DNA from: Veillonella rodentium
GTDB taxonomy: Bacteria > Bacillota > Negativicutes > Veillonellales > Veillonellaceae
Length of the DNA stretch: 64,000 bases
Direction of reading: 5' to 3'
Assembly: GCF_900187285.1 (NCBI RefSeq)
Contig: NZ_LT906470.1
Location: 1 to 64,000, forward strand
Every line of letters begins with the position of its first letter. Within the stretch, counting starts at the first letter, position 1. This document shows, piece by piece, positions 9,613 through 18,881 of the stretch. The notes beneath the pieces were generated by a model. The model was not told where the DNA came from and did not search any database. It saw only the letters and a program-made list of their open reading frames with translations. A program made the position numbers and the translations under genes.

Positions 9613-12600
9613 TTATTCTATTTTGTACCAAGTTGCATACATCACGGGCAGTACGATGAGTGTTAGTACTGTTGCGACGAGCAGGCCGCCGCTGAAAGCG
9701 ATGGCAAGAGGGCTCCAGAAAACGGACCCCATGAGGGGAATCATGCCCATGATAGCTGCAATGGCGGTGAGCATGATAGGGCGGAACCGAAGTGTTGCGG
9801 AGCTGATGATAGCTTCACGCGGTTCCTGTCCCTGTGCTTTGTGGATTTCGATTTGATCGAGCAGGATGATGGAGTTACGAATGATCATGCCAGACAGAGC
9901 GATGATGCCCAGAATGGCCATAAAGCCGAGCGGTGTTCTCGTAATGTTGAGGGCCACTACGACGCCGATGAGTCCGAGCGGAGCCGTTAAGAGAGCCATG
10001 AACATGAGCGGAATTCTCTTCAATTGGAACATGAGAATCGTCATGATTACAAAGAGCATGATCGGCATCGGTACCAGTAATTTGTCTACCGCCGTAACGC
10101 TCTTTTCCGCGGAGCCGTCGAGGTCGATGGTATACCCTGCAGGCAAGCTGTCACGAATATCCTTTAATTGCTTATAGATTTCATTTGTTTTCGCATTACC
10201 GAGGACGCCTTCTTTCACATTGGCGTGTACGCTGATGGTCGGCATCATGTTGCGATGCCAGATGATACCGTCCTCCTGGGTCATCGTAATCGTCGCGATT
10301 TGGCTGAGCGGTACGTAATTACCGCTTCCCGTTTGAATAGGCAATGATGAAAGGGCACTTAAATTGTGCTGTGCATTGTCACCCAATCGGAATGTAATCG
10401 GAATGGTTTGATTTCCTTCGTAATATTCACCGGATTTCGTACCCGATAATAAGCTTTGCAGATGCAAGGATACGGAATAGCTGTCGATGCCGAGCAGACG
10501 CGCCTTATTCGGATCGATGTGTACGTTGGCGACCGGCTCCGTATCCGGCCAGTCGAAGGCGATATTATGTAAATCTTTGTCCTCCTGCATCCGTGCTTTC
10601 ACGGTATTGGCGATTTCTTTCACCTTGGCCTGATCAGGTCCGGATACGCGCAGCATGACCGGATATTTCGATGGCGGGCCGATTTGCAGGAATTGTGTAT
10701 TTACGAGGGCTGACGGAAATTGTTCGTTCAGATATGAGGTCAACTCGCTGTATAGTTTATCCCGGTCCTCTAAGGATTTCGTGACGATCACATATTGGAG
10801 GAAATTATTCCGCTGCAGTTCGGGTTCCAATGTGAGCACGAATCGAGGGGACCCTTGGCCCACATAGGATGCGAATGTCGAAATATGTTCGTTATCCTGC
10901 AAATGCTTGTCGATGATTTTCGCCTGGTTCGCCGTGTATTCGATGGACGAACTTTGCGGGAACTGCATGGATACGATGATTTCATTCCGCGTGGAGGACG
11001 GGAAAAATTCCTGTTTGATGAGAGGGAATGAAACGAGTGAAAGTATGAAAGCAATCAACGTAATGCCGAGGACCGCTTTGTGATGGTCGAGGGACCAATG
11101 GAGAAGTCGCTCGAATTTATCGTTGAAGGTGACCTTCATCTTGTGCATGATATGGTCGCGTCTGGACCATTCCGACTCAGGCTTCGGCGCCTTTGTTTCG
11201 ATGATTTTATATCCTAGTACGGGGCTTACGAGAACGGAGGCGAACCAGGATAGAATGAGTGCCATGAAGACCACGATGGACAGGGATTTCGTGAATTCCG
11301 CCACCATCCCCTGTGCAAGGGCTAACGGTAAGAAGCCGGCACATGTAATGAGTGTCCCCGACAGCATAGGAAATGCCGTCGACTGGTATGCGAAGGTGGC
11401 CGCCTTGAAGTGTCCCCAACCCTCTTCGAGTTTAACGTTCATCATTTCCACGACGATGATCGCATCGTCCACGAGAAGCCCCAGAGCCAGGATGAGGGCG
11501 CCGAGACTTACTTTATGTAAGTAGATGCCGTTTTCATACATCAGGATGAACGTGGTGGACACGACAACCGGAATGGTGAGGGCCACCACGATGCCCGTGC
11601 GAAGTCCCAGGGACGCGAAGCTGACGAGCAGTACGATGGCGATGGCTTCGAATAGAGATTGCGAGAAATCGCCGATAGATTCCTTCACGATATGCGGCTG
11701 ATTCGACACCTGATCGAGTTCGAGGCCGGCAGGAATAGTTTTCTTGAGTTCAGCCAGCTTTTTATCGATGGCTTCGCCGAATTCGATATTGTTCGCCCCT
11801 GCATCCATGGAGATGGCGATACCGATGGCCGGTTTGCCTTCGTAGTAGAACTGCGGCTCGCTCGGATCCTGATAAGTCATGGTCACGTCCGCCATATCAC
11901 CGAGGCGCAAGGTCTGGTTATTGACGCGTATCGGCATGTCCCGTACCGCCTGCGGGCTGTCGAAGAGGCCATTTATGCGAAGGTACACATTATTCGTATC
12001 CGTCGTAATCGTACCGGCCGGAACCATCATGCTCTGCTGTTTCAGAGCGGTCAGGAATTGCTGTGTGCTCACCTGATAGGATGCGAGCTTATCCTTGTTG
12101 ATGGTGACATTCAACGTCTGTTGCTGTACGCCGATGAGGCTGATTTTCTTTACATTCGGCACGGATAACAGCTGACGTTTCAGGTCTTCCGCCTGTTTAC
12201 GTTTTTCTTCGTACGAATATTCGTCACCGCTGATGGCGTAGATGATACCGTAAACATCATCGAAGCGGTCATTGATGGTCGGACCCTGTACGCCCGTCGG
12301 CAATGAGCTCCATTCGTCGTTAATCATGTTGCGCGCTTCTTCCCAGGCGGGACGAATCTGATTGGACGGTAAATCTTCTTTCAGATTGATATAGATGACG
12401 GATTTGCTGCCGTCCGTGAAAGATTTCGTATAGTCCAGTCCCGGTAAATCGCGCAGTTTTTCTTCCAATTTATCCGTTACCTGATCGGACATCTCCTGCG
12501 GAGAAGCCCCCGGCCAGGCGACGCCGACCACCATGGTGCGCATCGTAAAGTCCGGATCCTCCATGCGTCCCATGTGGGTGAATGAGAAGACACCGAATGT

Positions 12601-12675
12601 GAGTAACACGGCCATGAAGTAATAGATGATGGATTTATGTTTTAGGGCCCATTCGGCCAGATTAAATTTCTTCAT
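9613..12675 (-). CDS. RND-family efflux permease (AcrB/HAE1-like)
   Basis: This 1020-residue inner-membrane proton antiporter would export drugs or other toxic compounds across the envelope. It has the duplicated RND layout: a membrane helix at residues 15-33, a large periplasmic loop, helices 2-6 at ~340-500, a second periplasmic loop and helices 7-12. The proton-relay acidic pair is present in LGALILALGLLVDDAIIVVEM (TM4). GRMEDPDFTMRTM near the N-terminus is common in AcrB/TriC-type pumps. The ATG overlaps the stop of the adaptor gene by 4 bp (ATGA), so translation is coupled. No outer-membrane TolC-like gene or regulator is in the window. The substrate cannot be told from sequence. Confidence 0.93.
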   Translation of the reverse strand: MKKFNLAEWALKHKSIIYYFMAVLLTFGVFSFTHMGRMEDPDFTMRTMVVGVAWPGASPQEMSDQVTDKLEEKLRDLPGLDYTKSFTDGSKSVIYINLKEDLPSNQIRPAWEEARNMINDEWSSLPTGVQGPTINDRFDDVYGIIYAISGDEYSYEEKRKQAEDLKRQLLSVPNVKKISLIGVQQQTLNVTINKDKLASYQVSTQQFLTALKQQSMMVPAGTITTDTNNVYLRINGLFDSPQAVRDMPIRVNNQTLRLGDMADVTMTYQDPSEPQFYYEGKPAIGIAISMDAGANNIEFGEAIDKKLAELKKTIPAGLELDQVSNQPHIVKESIGDFSQSLFEAIAIVLLVSFASLGLRTGIVVALTIPVVVSTTFILMYENGIYLHKVSLGALILALGLLVDDAIIVVEMMNVKLEEGWGHFKAATFAYQSTAFPMLSGTLITCAGFLPLALAQGMVAEFTKSLSIVVFMALILSWFASVLVSPVLGYKIIETKAPKPESEWSRRDHIMHKMKVTFNDKFERLLHWSLDHHKAVLGITLIAFILSLVSFPLIKQEFFPSSTRNEIIVSMQFPQSSSIEYTANQAKIIDKHLQDNEHISTFASYVGQGSPRFVLTLEPELQRNNFLQYVIVTKSLEDRDKLYSELTSYLNEQFPSALVNTQFLQIGPPSKYPVMLRVSGPDQAKVKEIANTVKARMQEDKDLHNIAFDWPDTEPVANVHIDPNKARLLGIDSYSVSLHLQSLLSGTKSGEYYEGNQTIPITFRLGDNAQHNLSALSSLPIQTGSGNYVPLSQIATITMTQEDGIIWHRNMMPTISVHANVKEGVLGNAKTNEIYKQLKDIRDSLPAGYTIDLDGSAEKSVTAVDKLLVPMPIMLFVIMTILMFQLKRIPLMFMALLTAPLGLIGVVVALNITRTPLGFMAILGIIALSGMIIRNSIILLDQIEIHKAQGQEPREAIISSATLRFRPIMLTAIAAIMGMIPLMGSVFWSPLAIAFSGGLLVATVLTLIVLPVMYATWYKIE

Positions 12676-13736
12676 TGACTGACCGCCGTCCCTTCTTGTA
12701 ATTGCTGAGTACCGGCGGTGATGACGATGTCACCTTTCGAGAGGCCCGATGTGACGATAACCGAATTCGAACCGAATTCACCGGTTTTAATCGGTACGAG
12801 ATGAGCCTTGTTGTCCCGTATGATGTATACCGCATTATTGCCGGACGAATCTTTTACTAACGCCGTCAAAGGAATAGTAAGATGTGTTGAATCCGTGGAT
12901 GTCAGATTTGCGTTGATCGTCATGCCCAGCTGTACCGAGTCCGGAGGATTCTGCAAGGAAATTTTTACCGTATAGGTCCGCGCTACAGGGTCCGGAACAG
13001 GAGAGATTTCGCGAACGACGCCCTGTACTTTTACGTCAGGAAGCGCCCAGAACGTAATCGTCGCAGGACTGCCCACGTGGACGGTGTTGAGTTCCTGTTC
13101 AGGAATGGAGATGACCGCCTCCGGCTCGTGACCGGCCGCCAATATGCCCACCTGTTGGCCCGCCGCTACGACCTGACCCGGTTCGATGGTGAGGCTCGTG
13201 ATGAGGCCCGTATCTGGTGCAATCAAGTTAGTGTAACTGTCCTGATTGCTGCTCAAATTGAGGCTGGCCTGCGCCTGTTGTAATTGAGCCGCCGAAGCGT
13301 TTAACTGATTTTCCGCCTGATCCAGCTGCAATTTGCTGATCGCCTGCTGGGCGTACAGTTCGCGGTATCGCTTTGCATTCGTATTCGCCAGATCATAAGC
13401 CGACTGAGCCGCTTTCACAGCGCCCTCCGCATTTTGTACCTGCGATGCCGTATCGGCGCCGTTGATCTGCGCGATGACCTGACCGGCCTCCACCTGATCG
13501 CCTACGCTGGCAAATTTGTTGATAACGCGGCCTCCAATCTGAAAGGCCAGATTGGTTTCCGTCCGATTGTGAACGGTACCGGAATATCCGGCGCCGGTGG
13601 TGCCGCTTTCTTCGCCGATGGTAATGGTGCGGACCTTTAGACTCGCTTCATCTGTCTGTTTTTCTGAGCCGCAACCGCTGATGAGGGTCGCCCCTATCAT
13701 GATGGCGGCTATCATTGTCATGACTCTTTGATTCAT
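12672..13736 (-). CDS. RND efflux periplasmic adaptor lipoprotein (MFP)
   Basis: The 354-residue protein starts with a lipoprotein signal, MNQRVMTMIAAIMIGATLISGC, with lipobox ISGC. Then come a barrel-sandwich half (GGRVINKFASVGDQVEAGQVIAQI), an alpha-helical hairpin rich in Ala/Gln (residues ~95-160), the second lipoyl half (PDTGLITSLTIEPGQVVAAGQQVG) and a beta-barrel domain. This is the membrane fusion protein that joins the RND pump to an outer-membrane channel. A GGAGA site precedes the start. It is the first gene of a two-gene leftward operon with the permease. Channel and regulator must be encoded elsewhere. Confidence 0.93.
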   Translation of the reverse strand: MNQRVMTMIAAIMIGATLISGCGSEKQTDEASLKVRTITIGEESGTTGAGYSGTVHNRTETNLAFQIGGRVINKFASVGDQVEAGQVIAQINGADTASQVQNAEGAVKAAQSAYDLANTNAKRYRELYAQQAISKLQLDQAENQLNASAAQLQQAQASLNLSSNQDSYTNLIAPDTGLITSLTIEPGQVVAAGQQVGILAAGHEPEAVISIPEQELNTVHVGSPATITFWALPDVKVQGVVREISPVPDPVARTYTVKISLQNPPDSVQLGMTINANLTSTDSTHLTIPLTALVKDSSGNNAVYIIRDNKAHLVPIKTGEFGSNSVIVTSGLSKGDIVITAGTQQLQEGTAVSQ

Positions 13737-14151
13737 AGAATCTCTCCTTTATCCCGTCTATAGCTATTTCAGGTGAAAGTATCATTATATTAGCCCCCAG
13801 TATTTCCCGAAATCAGTGGTACGTTTATACATTCTATAAGGAGTACATATGGTAATGTATTTCATCGTTAGGGTACCGAAATGTCTGAAATAGGTACAGA
13901 TTTTATATTTTATACAATTAAATAATACTATATATAGTGGAAAAATTCCAGTAAGTGTAAAGAAATTCTATAACTGTAATTAATTTATAACTAAATTGAT
14001 GTGTAAATTATATATTGAGTTACGATTGAAAGTTGAAATAGCCTCTAATATTATAGGTTGTATAAAATCAATTAATTTAGAAAATACCCTCTAAAGATAG
14101 AAAATAAATTCTAACTTTAGAGGGTATCGAATCGTTATAGGGATTATCTGA
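13737..14151. other. Intergenic region between efflux operon and CNNM gene
   Basis: About 415 bp of AT-rich sequence contain no convincing gene. The right end holds the terminator of the leftward CNNM gene (14084-14127). The left end should hold the promoter of the efflux operon, but no clear -35/-10 pair was identified. Confidence 0.5.
14084..14127 (-). terminator. Terminator of the CNNM/HlyC-type gene
   Basis: ATACCCTCTAAAG (14084-14096) pairs exactly with CTTTAGAGGGTAT (14115-14127). On the minus strand the stem is followed by TTTTCTAAATT, just beyond the gene end at 14152. Confidence 0.85.
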
Positions 14152-15510
14152 TTATTCTTCTGTCGGCTCTGCAACGGGTTCTTCGTAGGTGACGAGAATT
14201 TTGTCGATTCGCGTATTGTCCATGTCGATGACTTCAAAGGTGTAGCCGTTCCATTTGACCTTGTCCAGTTCCTTCGGAATGCGTCCGAACAGAACGTTTA
14301 ACAGGCCGCCCATGGTTTTGTACAAATCTTTTTCCTCGCCCGGTAATTCCGTGTCGATGTGAAAGAATTCTTTGAATTCGTCCACGTCGAGTAAACCGTC
14401 AATGAGCCATGTACCGTCTTCACGCTCGATGATGCGGTTTTCCTCTTCCTTGATTTCCTCTTCGCCGGACGGCATGAGGCCTACGATTTCCTCCATGATG
14501 TCGTGCAGTGTGACGAGACCGCTGAAGCCGCCATATTCATCGAGAACGATGGTTTCGTGAACGCCTTCCGTGCGGAGCAGCTTGAGCAACTTCATAAGCG
14601 TAATGGATTCCGGTACGAGTAGCGGTTCTTTCAGACATGATTTAATGATATCGTGAATTGAAATGGAATCGTTAGGTCGCTGTATGATCTGTACCAACAC
14701 GTCCGATACGGTTACGAGACCTTTCAGTTCGTCCAAAGAGTCGGTACCGACGGGGATGCGATATTGGTTCGCGTTTTTGAGGACCTCCATGATTTCATCA
14801 TCCGTGCCGTTCAGGTCAATCCACTTGAGCTGCGTGCGCGGCGTCATGATATCGCCGGCGTTCATATCGGCCAGGTGAAAGATGTTTTCTACGAGAATCG
14901 GTTCCTCTTCTTCATAAGCCCCCATGGCGACGCCTTCGGTGAGCATCTTGTTGATTTCGGATTCCGTTACAGGCGCCTCTTCTTTCACGGTGACGCCCAG
15001 TATTTTCAACAAAAATTCTGTCGAGATGCCGAGAAAGCTGACGATCGGTTTCAATGCCATGGACAGCCAGTAAATCGGTTTCGCCACGATGACGGCGATG
15101 GATTCGGGGCTGTTTAAAGCGAGTCGTTTCGGCACCAGTTCGCCGATGACAAGTGACAGGTAGGTGATGATCGCCACGATGATGAAGGAGCTGATCGATG
15201 CGGCATAGTCCGCGATGGCCGGGATGGAATTTTTCAGTAATTCCTCCAGCGGTCCCGAGAAGGTGGCGCCGGAATACAGACCGGTCAGGATGCCGACGAG
15301 GGTGATGCCGATCTGGATGGTGGAGAACATTTCGTTCGGATTTTCCGACAATTCAAAAGCCTTTTCGGCGCGTTCATTGCCGGCCTCCGCCATTTCCTCC
15401 AGCCGTCGTTTCTTGGCGTTGACGATGGCCAGTTCCGTCATGGAAAATAGGCCGTTGGCGATGATTAATACGATGATAATGATGAAATCTAGGGTCAGAT
15501 CACTGTCCAT
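14152..15510 (-). CDS. CNNM/HlyC-CorC family membrane protein with CBS pair
   Basis: This 452-residue protein has the standard layout of the family: an N-terminal DUF21 domain with about three membrane helices (residues ~5-160, FIIIIVLIIANGLFSMTELA), a CBS pair (~210-335, with DIMTPRTQLKWIDLNGT and VLDEYGGFSGLVTLHDIMEEIVG) and a C-terminal CorC_HlyC domain. Members are proposed to move or regulate magnesium or cobalt and are often mislabelled hemolysins. An AGGAG site lies upstream of the ATG. It is a single-gene leftward unit with its own terminator. The true transported ion is not evident. Confidence 0.9.
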   Translation of the reverse strand: MDSDLTLDFIIIIVLIIANGLFSMTELAIVNAKKRRLEEMAEAGNERAEKAFELSENPNEMFSTIQIGITLVGILTGLYSGATFSGPLEELLKNSIPAIADYAASISSFIIVAIITYLSLVIGELVPKRLALNSPESIAVIVAKPIYWLSMALKPIVSFLGISTEFLLKILGVTVKEEAPVTESEINKMLTEGVAMGAYEEEEPILVENIFHLADMNAGDIMTPRTQLKWIDLNGTDDEIMEVLKNANQYRIPVGTDSLDELKGLVTVSDVLVQIIQRPNDSISIHDIIKSCLKEPLLVPESITLMKLLKLLRTEGVHETIVLDEYGGFSGLVTLHDIMEEIVGLMPSGEEEIKEEENRIIEREDGTWLIDGLLDVDEFKEFFHIDTELPGEEKDLYKTMGGLLNVLFGRIPKELDKVKWNGYTFEVIDMDNTRIDKILVTYEEPVAEPTEE

Positions 15511-15652
15511 GTGGAGGACTCCTTCTTATTTATGATATAAACCGAAATAATACTCTTAGTATATCATATGAATATGGACGGCTGTCTATATAACGGTAAA
15601 ATCATTCTGTCGGGTTCTTTATTCAGGTTATCGGATTCGGTATGAGGCTGAA

Positions 15653-17137
15653 TTATCCGTTTTTCTTAGTCTGTGCAAACAACCAGTCCCTGATACCTTC
15701 AATTGTGTAGGCCACGGACCATGTGTACATATGATTTCCGTCCTTGAATACGGTATAGTTGATAGGGGCGTTCTGGTCGCGTGTAGCTTTTACGAGGGCA
15801 GCAAACTGTTCAGGTGTGGAATGACTGTCCCACATAGGGGAGGTGGCGATTTTAGTGCCTGAAACGGACCAGTTTTCAGTAGCCGTGTTCATGGCCGGAT
15901 AAGCCTTGGTATCGCCTTCCGATACGAGAATCCACAGTTTTTTATCCTTCAGAACTTTCATTTCATCCGTGTTCCACTGGCAGGCGACAAGGAACTGTGC
16001 CGTAAATAAATCAGGATGTTTATCGCTGATGGCGATGTTGGCCATGCCGCCCTGAGACTGTCCGGATCCGTAAATGCGATTTGTATCGATAGGATATGTT
16101 TCAATTACATGATGTAAGAGGTTGTCCACCAGGGTAAGTCCCGGAGTCCATACATTTTCATCGGTCGTCATCATACCTAATTTATCTATCAAATCCTGGG
16201 TATACTGCGGAGCCACGATGATTGCCTCGTGTTTCGCCTGTTCCTCGGGGCTCGCGAATACGGTGGCGCCGTTGCCCTGGAACAGTACGGCGCGGGTGTC
16301 ATTGATATTGGCGCTGGCATCGGCTATGAAGAAATAGAGGGGATATGTCTTCGATGCATCGTAATTTTTAGGCAGGAATACATTATAAGGAATGCTGTTG
16401 CCTGTTGAAGGGTCCGTGTAAATATATGTCTTGAACTCGTCCATAATAGTAGGCGCCATATCCGTATTAGGTACGGTTGTCCGTGTAGGACCATATATTT
16501 TCCCGGATTTTGTGACTACCGGTCGTACCTGTGTTACGGATGTATTTAAATTCGGCACCTGGCGGTCGGATCTCATTGGCGCATCTGCGCTCGTGGAGCT
16601 GTCGCTGTCTGTTTTCTGCGGACGCGGCGTCAATACGAAGGGCGTGGAATTTTCATATTCGAATTCCACCACAACATATTGTCCAACAGGTGTTTTTTTA
16701 TTGTTATCGATTTCTTTTTTTAAAGATGTATCTGTGTTTGTCTGTTTTGTGTCCGAGTCATTTTGTGTAGTAGCAGTTTTCAATCCTTGGGCGGTGGATA
16801 TATAGTTTTCCTTCAGTTCTGGTACAGTATTTGTGTAGATATTGTTGATTTTTTTATTGTCTGCTGTAAAGGTATCAAGGAATAAAGAAGTTTCTTGAAT
16901 TGCTTCCGGATATTTAATAATGAGGGCTGCAACCTTCTCACCGTCACCGTAAATTTTCGGTACAATAGTTACTGTTTGAATACCATAGTCTTCAACTTTA
17001 GTTGAGTTTGTTTGATTGGCAGATATGGAAGCTTGATTGGTATTATTGATTGCTGCAAGTTTTAACGGTGCTGTTGCCGATATAGAGGCACCTGTAAATG
17101 TGCCAAGTATGAGGGTCATTAATAATAATTTATTCAT
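15653..17137 (-). CDS. Secreted alpha/beta-hydrolase (esterase-like)
   Basis: The 494-residue protein has a cleavable signal peptide (MNKLLLMTLILGTFTGASIS, then ATA). Residues 25-230 are a poorly conserved region rich in Thr, Asn and Lys. Residues ~235-490 form an alpha/beta hydrolase resembling predicted esterases or PHB depolymerase-like peptidases. The nucleophile elbow is GSGQSQGG with Ser361, and likely partners are Asp409 (SEGDTKAYP) and His469 (DGNHMYTW). It would act in the periplasm or outside. The substrate is unknown. It lies alone on the minus strand, diverging from a lysine-rich protein gene. Confidence 0.75.
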   Translation of the reverse strand: MNKLLLMTLILGTFTGASISATAPLKLAAINNTNQASISANQTNSTKVEDYGIQTVTIVPKIYGDGEKVAALIIKYPEAIQETSLFLDTFTADNKKINNIYTNTVPELKENYISTAQGLKTATTQNDSDTKQTNTDTSLKKEIDNNKKTPVGQYVVVEFEYENSTPFVLTPRPQKTDSDSSTSADAPMRSDRQVPNLNTSVTQVRPVVTKSGKIYGPTRTTVPNTDMAPTIMDEFKTYIYTDPSTGNSIPYNVFLPKNYDASKTYPLYFFIADASANINDTRAVLFQGNGATVFASPEEQAKHEAIIVAPQYTQDLIDKLGMMTTDENVWTPGLTLVDNLLHHVIETYPIDTNRIYGSGQSQGGMANIAISDKHPDLFTAQFLVACQWNTDEMKVLKDKKLWILVSEGDTKAYPAMNTATENWSVSGTKIATSPMWDSHSTPEQFAALVKATRDQNAPINYTVFKDGNHMYTWSVAYTIEGIRDWLFAQTKKNG

Positions 17138-17543
17138 CTTATTTTATCTCCTTATATATTTTATATGTTATATGCAAATAATGATATTAGATTATATAAC
17201 AAAATTAAATTTAATACAATTAATATAATCCTATTTATATAAATCCTTAAAAATTTAATATGTATTTTGTCCTCGGTGATTCGGCTACCTATGAATTGCC
17301 TGATGCAGCGGATTGTTGCGATGTATTTCAAGGCGCGGATACAAAAGAACAGATACTCGTCTATACTGTACTGTGAATCTACTCTAAGAGTTTTATTTAT
17401 TTTATAGAGGAAAAACCGCGTAAATTCTGCTATAATACTATATTAGAAATTATAAAACCGATTTAGATTTTCAATGTTCTGTACATTAATTCGTATGCAT
17501 TATTGAAATGTGTAGGACTGAATATAGAGCAGAGGAGGTACCT
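17138..17543. other. Divergent intergenic region with a short coding remnant
   Basis: The 406-bp stretch separates the leftward esterase gene from the rightward lysine-rich protein gene. The first 120 bp are very AT-rich. It contains a 38-codon remnant (17260-17376). A TATAAT-like hexamer near 17431 could be a -10 element for the rightward gene, but no matching -35 was clear. Confidence 0.4.
17260..17376 (+). pseudogene. Short coding remnant, 38 codons
   Basis: The frame reads MYFVLGDSATYELPDAAD... and ends LVYTVL at a TGA. It has no ribosome binding site and sits in AT-rich DNA, yet its codon use (gcg gat, ggc gcg) resembles real genes of this window and differs from the flanks. It is most likely the tail of a decayed secreted protein gene. 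No parent gene was recognised. Confidence 0.3.
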
Positions 17544-18713
17544 ATGGAACTCATCACTACGACATTAATTGAACGAATTCGCAAGGCGCTGATCAAACGC
17601 TATGACAGAGATCAGCAGATTCAGCAGATGATTGAGGAAATCGGTACTGAAGAAGGACTCAATGAAACCGAATTGGCTATCGTATATCAGGCTTATCTGG
17701 AGGTTAAGGAGCGCGTGTATTACACGTCCACCTTGGTTGATCTGTGGAATCAGATCGACGAGGTGCAGAACCGGATGGCGCTGCTTCACACGTACGAATC
17801 TCTGGAACAGGATCTGTTCGGTGATGTCGTGGGACATGCTTACGATGATGGTACCGTAGGTCATGGTATCGGCAAGGGTGTCGATAATCGTCACGATGCG
17901 TACGCTATGGAAGAGGTGCAGCTCGAGGATGTGCCGCTTCAACATGATACGACGGTGGGTGTAAATCACATTAAATTGAATGAACTTCATGCGATGGGCG
18001 GTTTGTTTACAGGTGCCGGTGAAAGCATCGAAAAAAACGCCGATATGGATGATTTGGATGAAACATCCATAGAGCATATGCACGCGGAGCCGTTGCAAGG
18101 TGTGGAATCACTGGAAACAAAACATGTACATGATTCTGCGGATGCTTTCAAAGAAAAACAATCCTCTCTATCAGAGCATAAAAAATCTGATTTCGATGAC
18201 GAAGATAATATTGATACATTTGATGCAGATGAATCATATGATGGGAAGAGAGATTTCAAGAAAACCGATTCGGAAGACGAGTCAGACGAGGATGTATCCA
18301 TTGATCCTTTCACGGCGGTGAATGCCCTGTTGTTCGGTAAATCCGATATGGATAGAAAAAAGGGTCAAAAGAAACTGGAAAAACTCATCAAAAAACAGCT
18401 GAAGCGCGTTGATAAAGAATGGGCCCGCATTAACGGCACTGACGGAAAATCAAAGAAATCGAAGGATAAAAAAGAAAAAGATAAGAAAGATAAAAAGAAT
18501 AAAGATAAAAAAGACAAGTTGAAAAAGTCCAAGGATAAAAAGGACAAGAAAGATAAGTCGAAAAAAGACAAATCCAAAAAATCCAAAGATGAAACATTCA
18601 CATTCAAAGATGATATATCTAAGTCCAAATATAATAAATCCAAGGATGAAAAATCCAAGTCTAAAGGTGACAAGGATAAGTCTATAAAGGACGGTAAAGG
18701 CGAAAAAAAGTAA
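17544..18713 (+). CDS. Hypothetical protein with extreme lysine/aspartate-rich tail
   Basis: I do not recognise this 389-residue protein. Residues 1-100 are predicted helical and well composed (MELITTTLIERIRKALIKRY ... EEIGTEEGLNETELAIVYQA). Residues ~100-260 are acidic and irregular, with many Asp, Glu, His and Ser. Residues ~300-389 are almost only Lys, Asp, Ser and Glu in KKSKDKK-like repeats. No signal peptide or membrane helix is seen, so it is probably cytoplasmic. The tail looks disordered and polycationic, as in nucleic-acid-binding tails. Start ATG 17544 follows GAGGAGGT at 17531-17538. It is a stand-alone gene before the sulfatases. Confidence 0.7.
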   Translation: MELITTTLIERIRKALIKRYDRDQQIQQMIEEIGTEEGLNETELAIVYQAYLEVKERVYYTSTLVDLWNQIDEVQNRMALLHTYESLEQDLFGDVVGHAYDDGTVGHGIGKGVDNRHDAYAMEEVQLEDVPLQHDTTVGVNHIKLNELHAMGGLFTGAGESIEKNADMDDLDETSIEHMHAEPLQGVESLETKHVHDSADAFKEKQSSLSEHKKSDFDDEDNIDTFDADESYDGKRDFKKTDSEDESDEDVSIDPFTAVNALLFGKSDMDRKKGQKKLEKLIKKQLKRVDKEWARINGTDGKSKKSKDKKEKDKKDKKNKDKKDKLKKSKDKKDKKDKSKKDKSKKSKDETFTFKDDISKSKYNKSKDEKSKSKGDKDKSIKDGKGEKK

Positions 18714-18881
18714 AAACGATGGTTTTGCGGTCTGCTGGTGAAAAAACGGCGGGTGCCGGAACTGTCGACCGCGGCTGCGGAAAATGTAAGCGGTGCAGGG
18801 GGAATAGGTGTAAGAAGTATCCCCTATGATGCATGATTATAGAGTTTGATGAGTAGATACGAGTAATAGAGAGGTTACGAT

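Larger units (their letters stand above)
9343..9629. repeat. Nested inverted repeats copying the 3' end of the RND gene
   Basis: Three sets of inverted repeats are nested here. The outer arms, 9373-9398 and 9604-9629, match at 24 of 26 positions. The right arm contains the last codons and stop of the RND gene. A second left-hand copy, 9343-9362, matches the same right arm at 19 of 20. Inside, AATATAGAGCGGGCC at 9413-9427 pairs exactly with 9578-9592. The core at 9480-9491 pairs with 9527-9538 (AAAGCTATATCA). It could be an inverted duplication of a gene end plus terminator, or a MITE-like element. No target-site duplication is evident. Confidence 0.75.

Noticed and set aside
9343-9629. A classical insertion sequence
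   Set aside because: The inverted repeats enclose no transposase frame and no target-site duplication was seen.
10788-11524. Several plus- and minus-strand frames within the RND gene
   Set aside because: They lie in other frames of an uninterrupted, motif-complete transporter gene.
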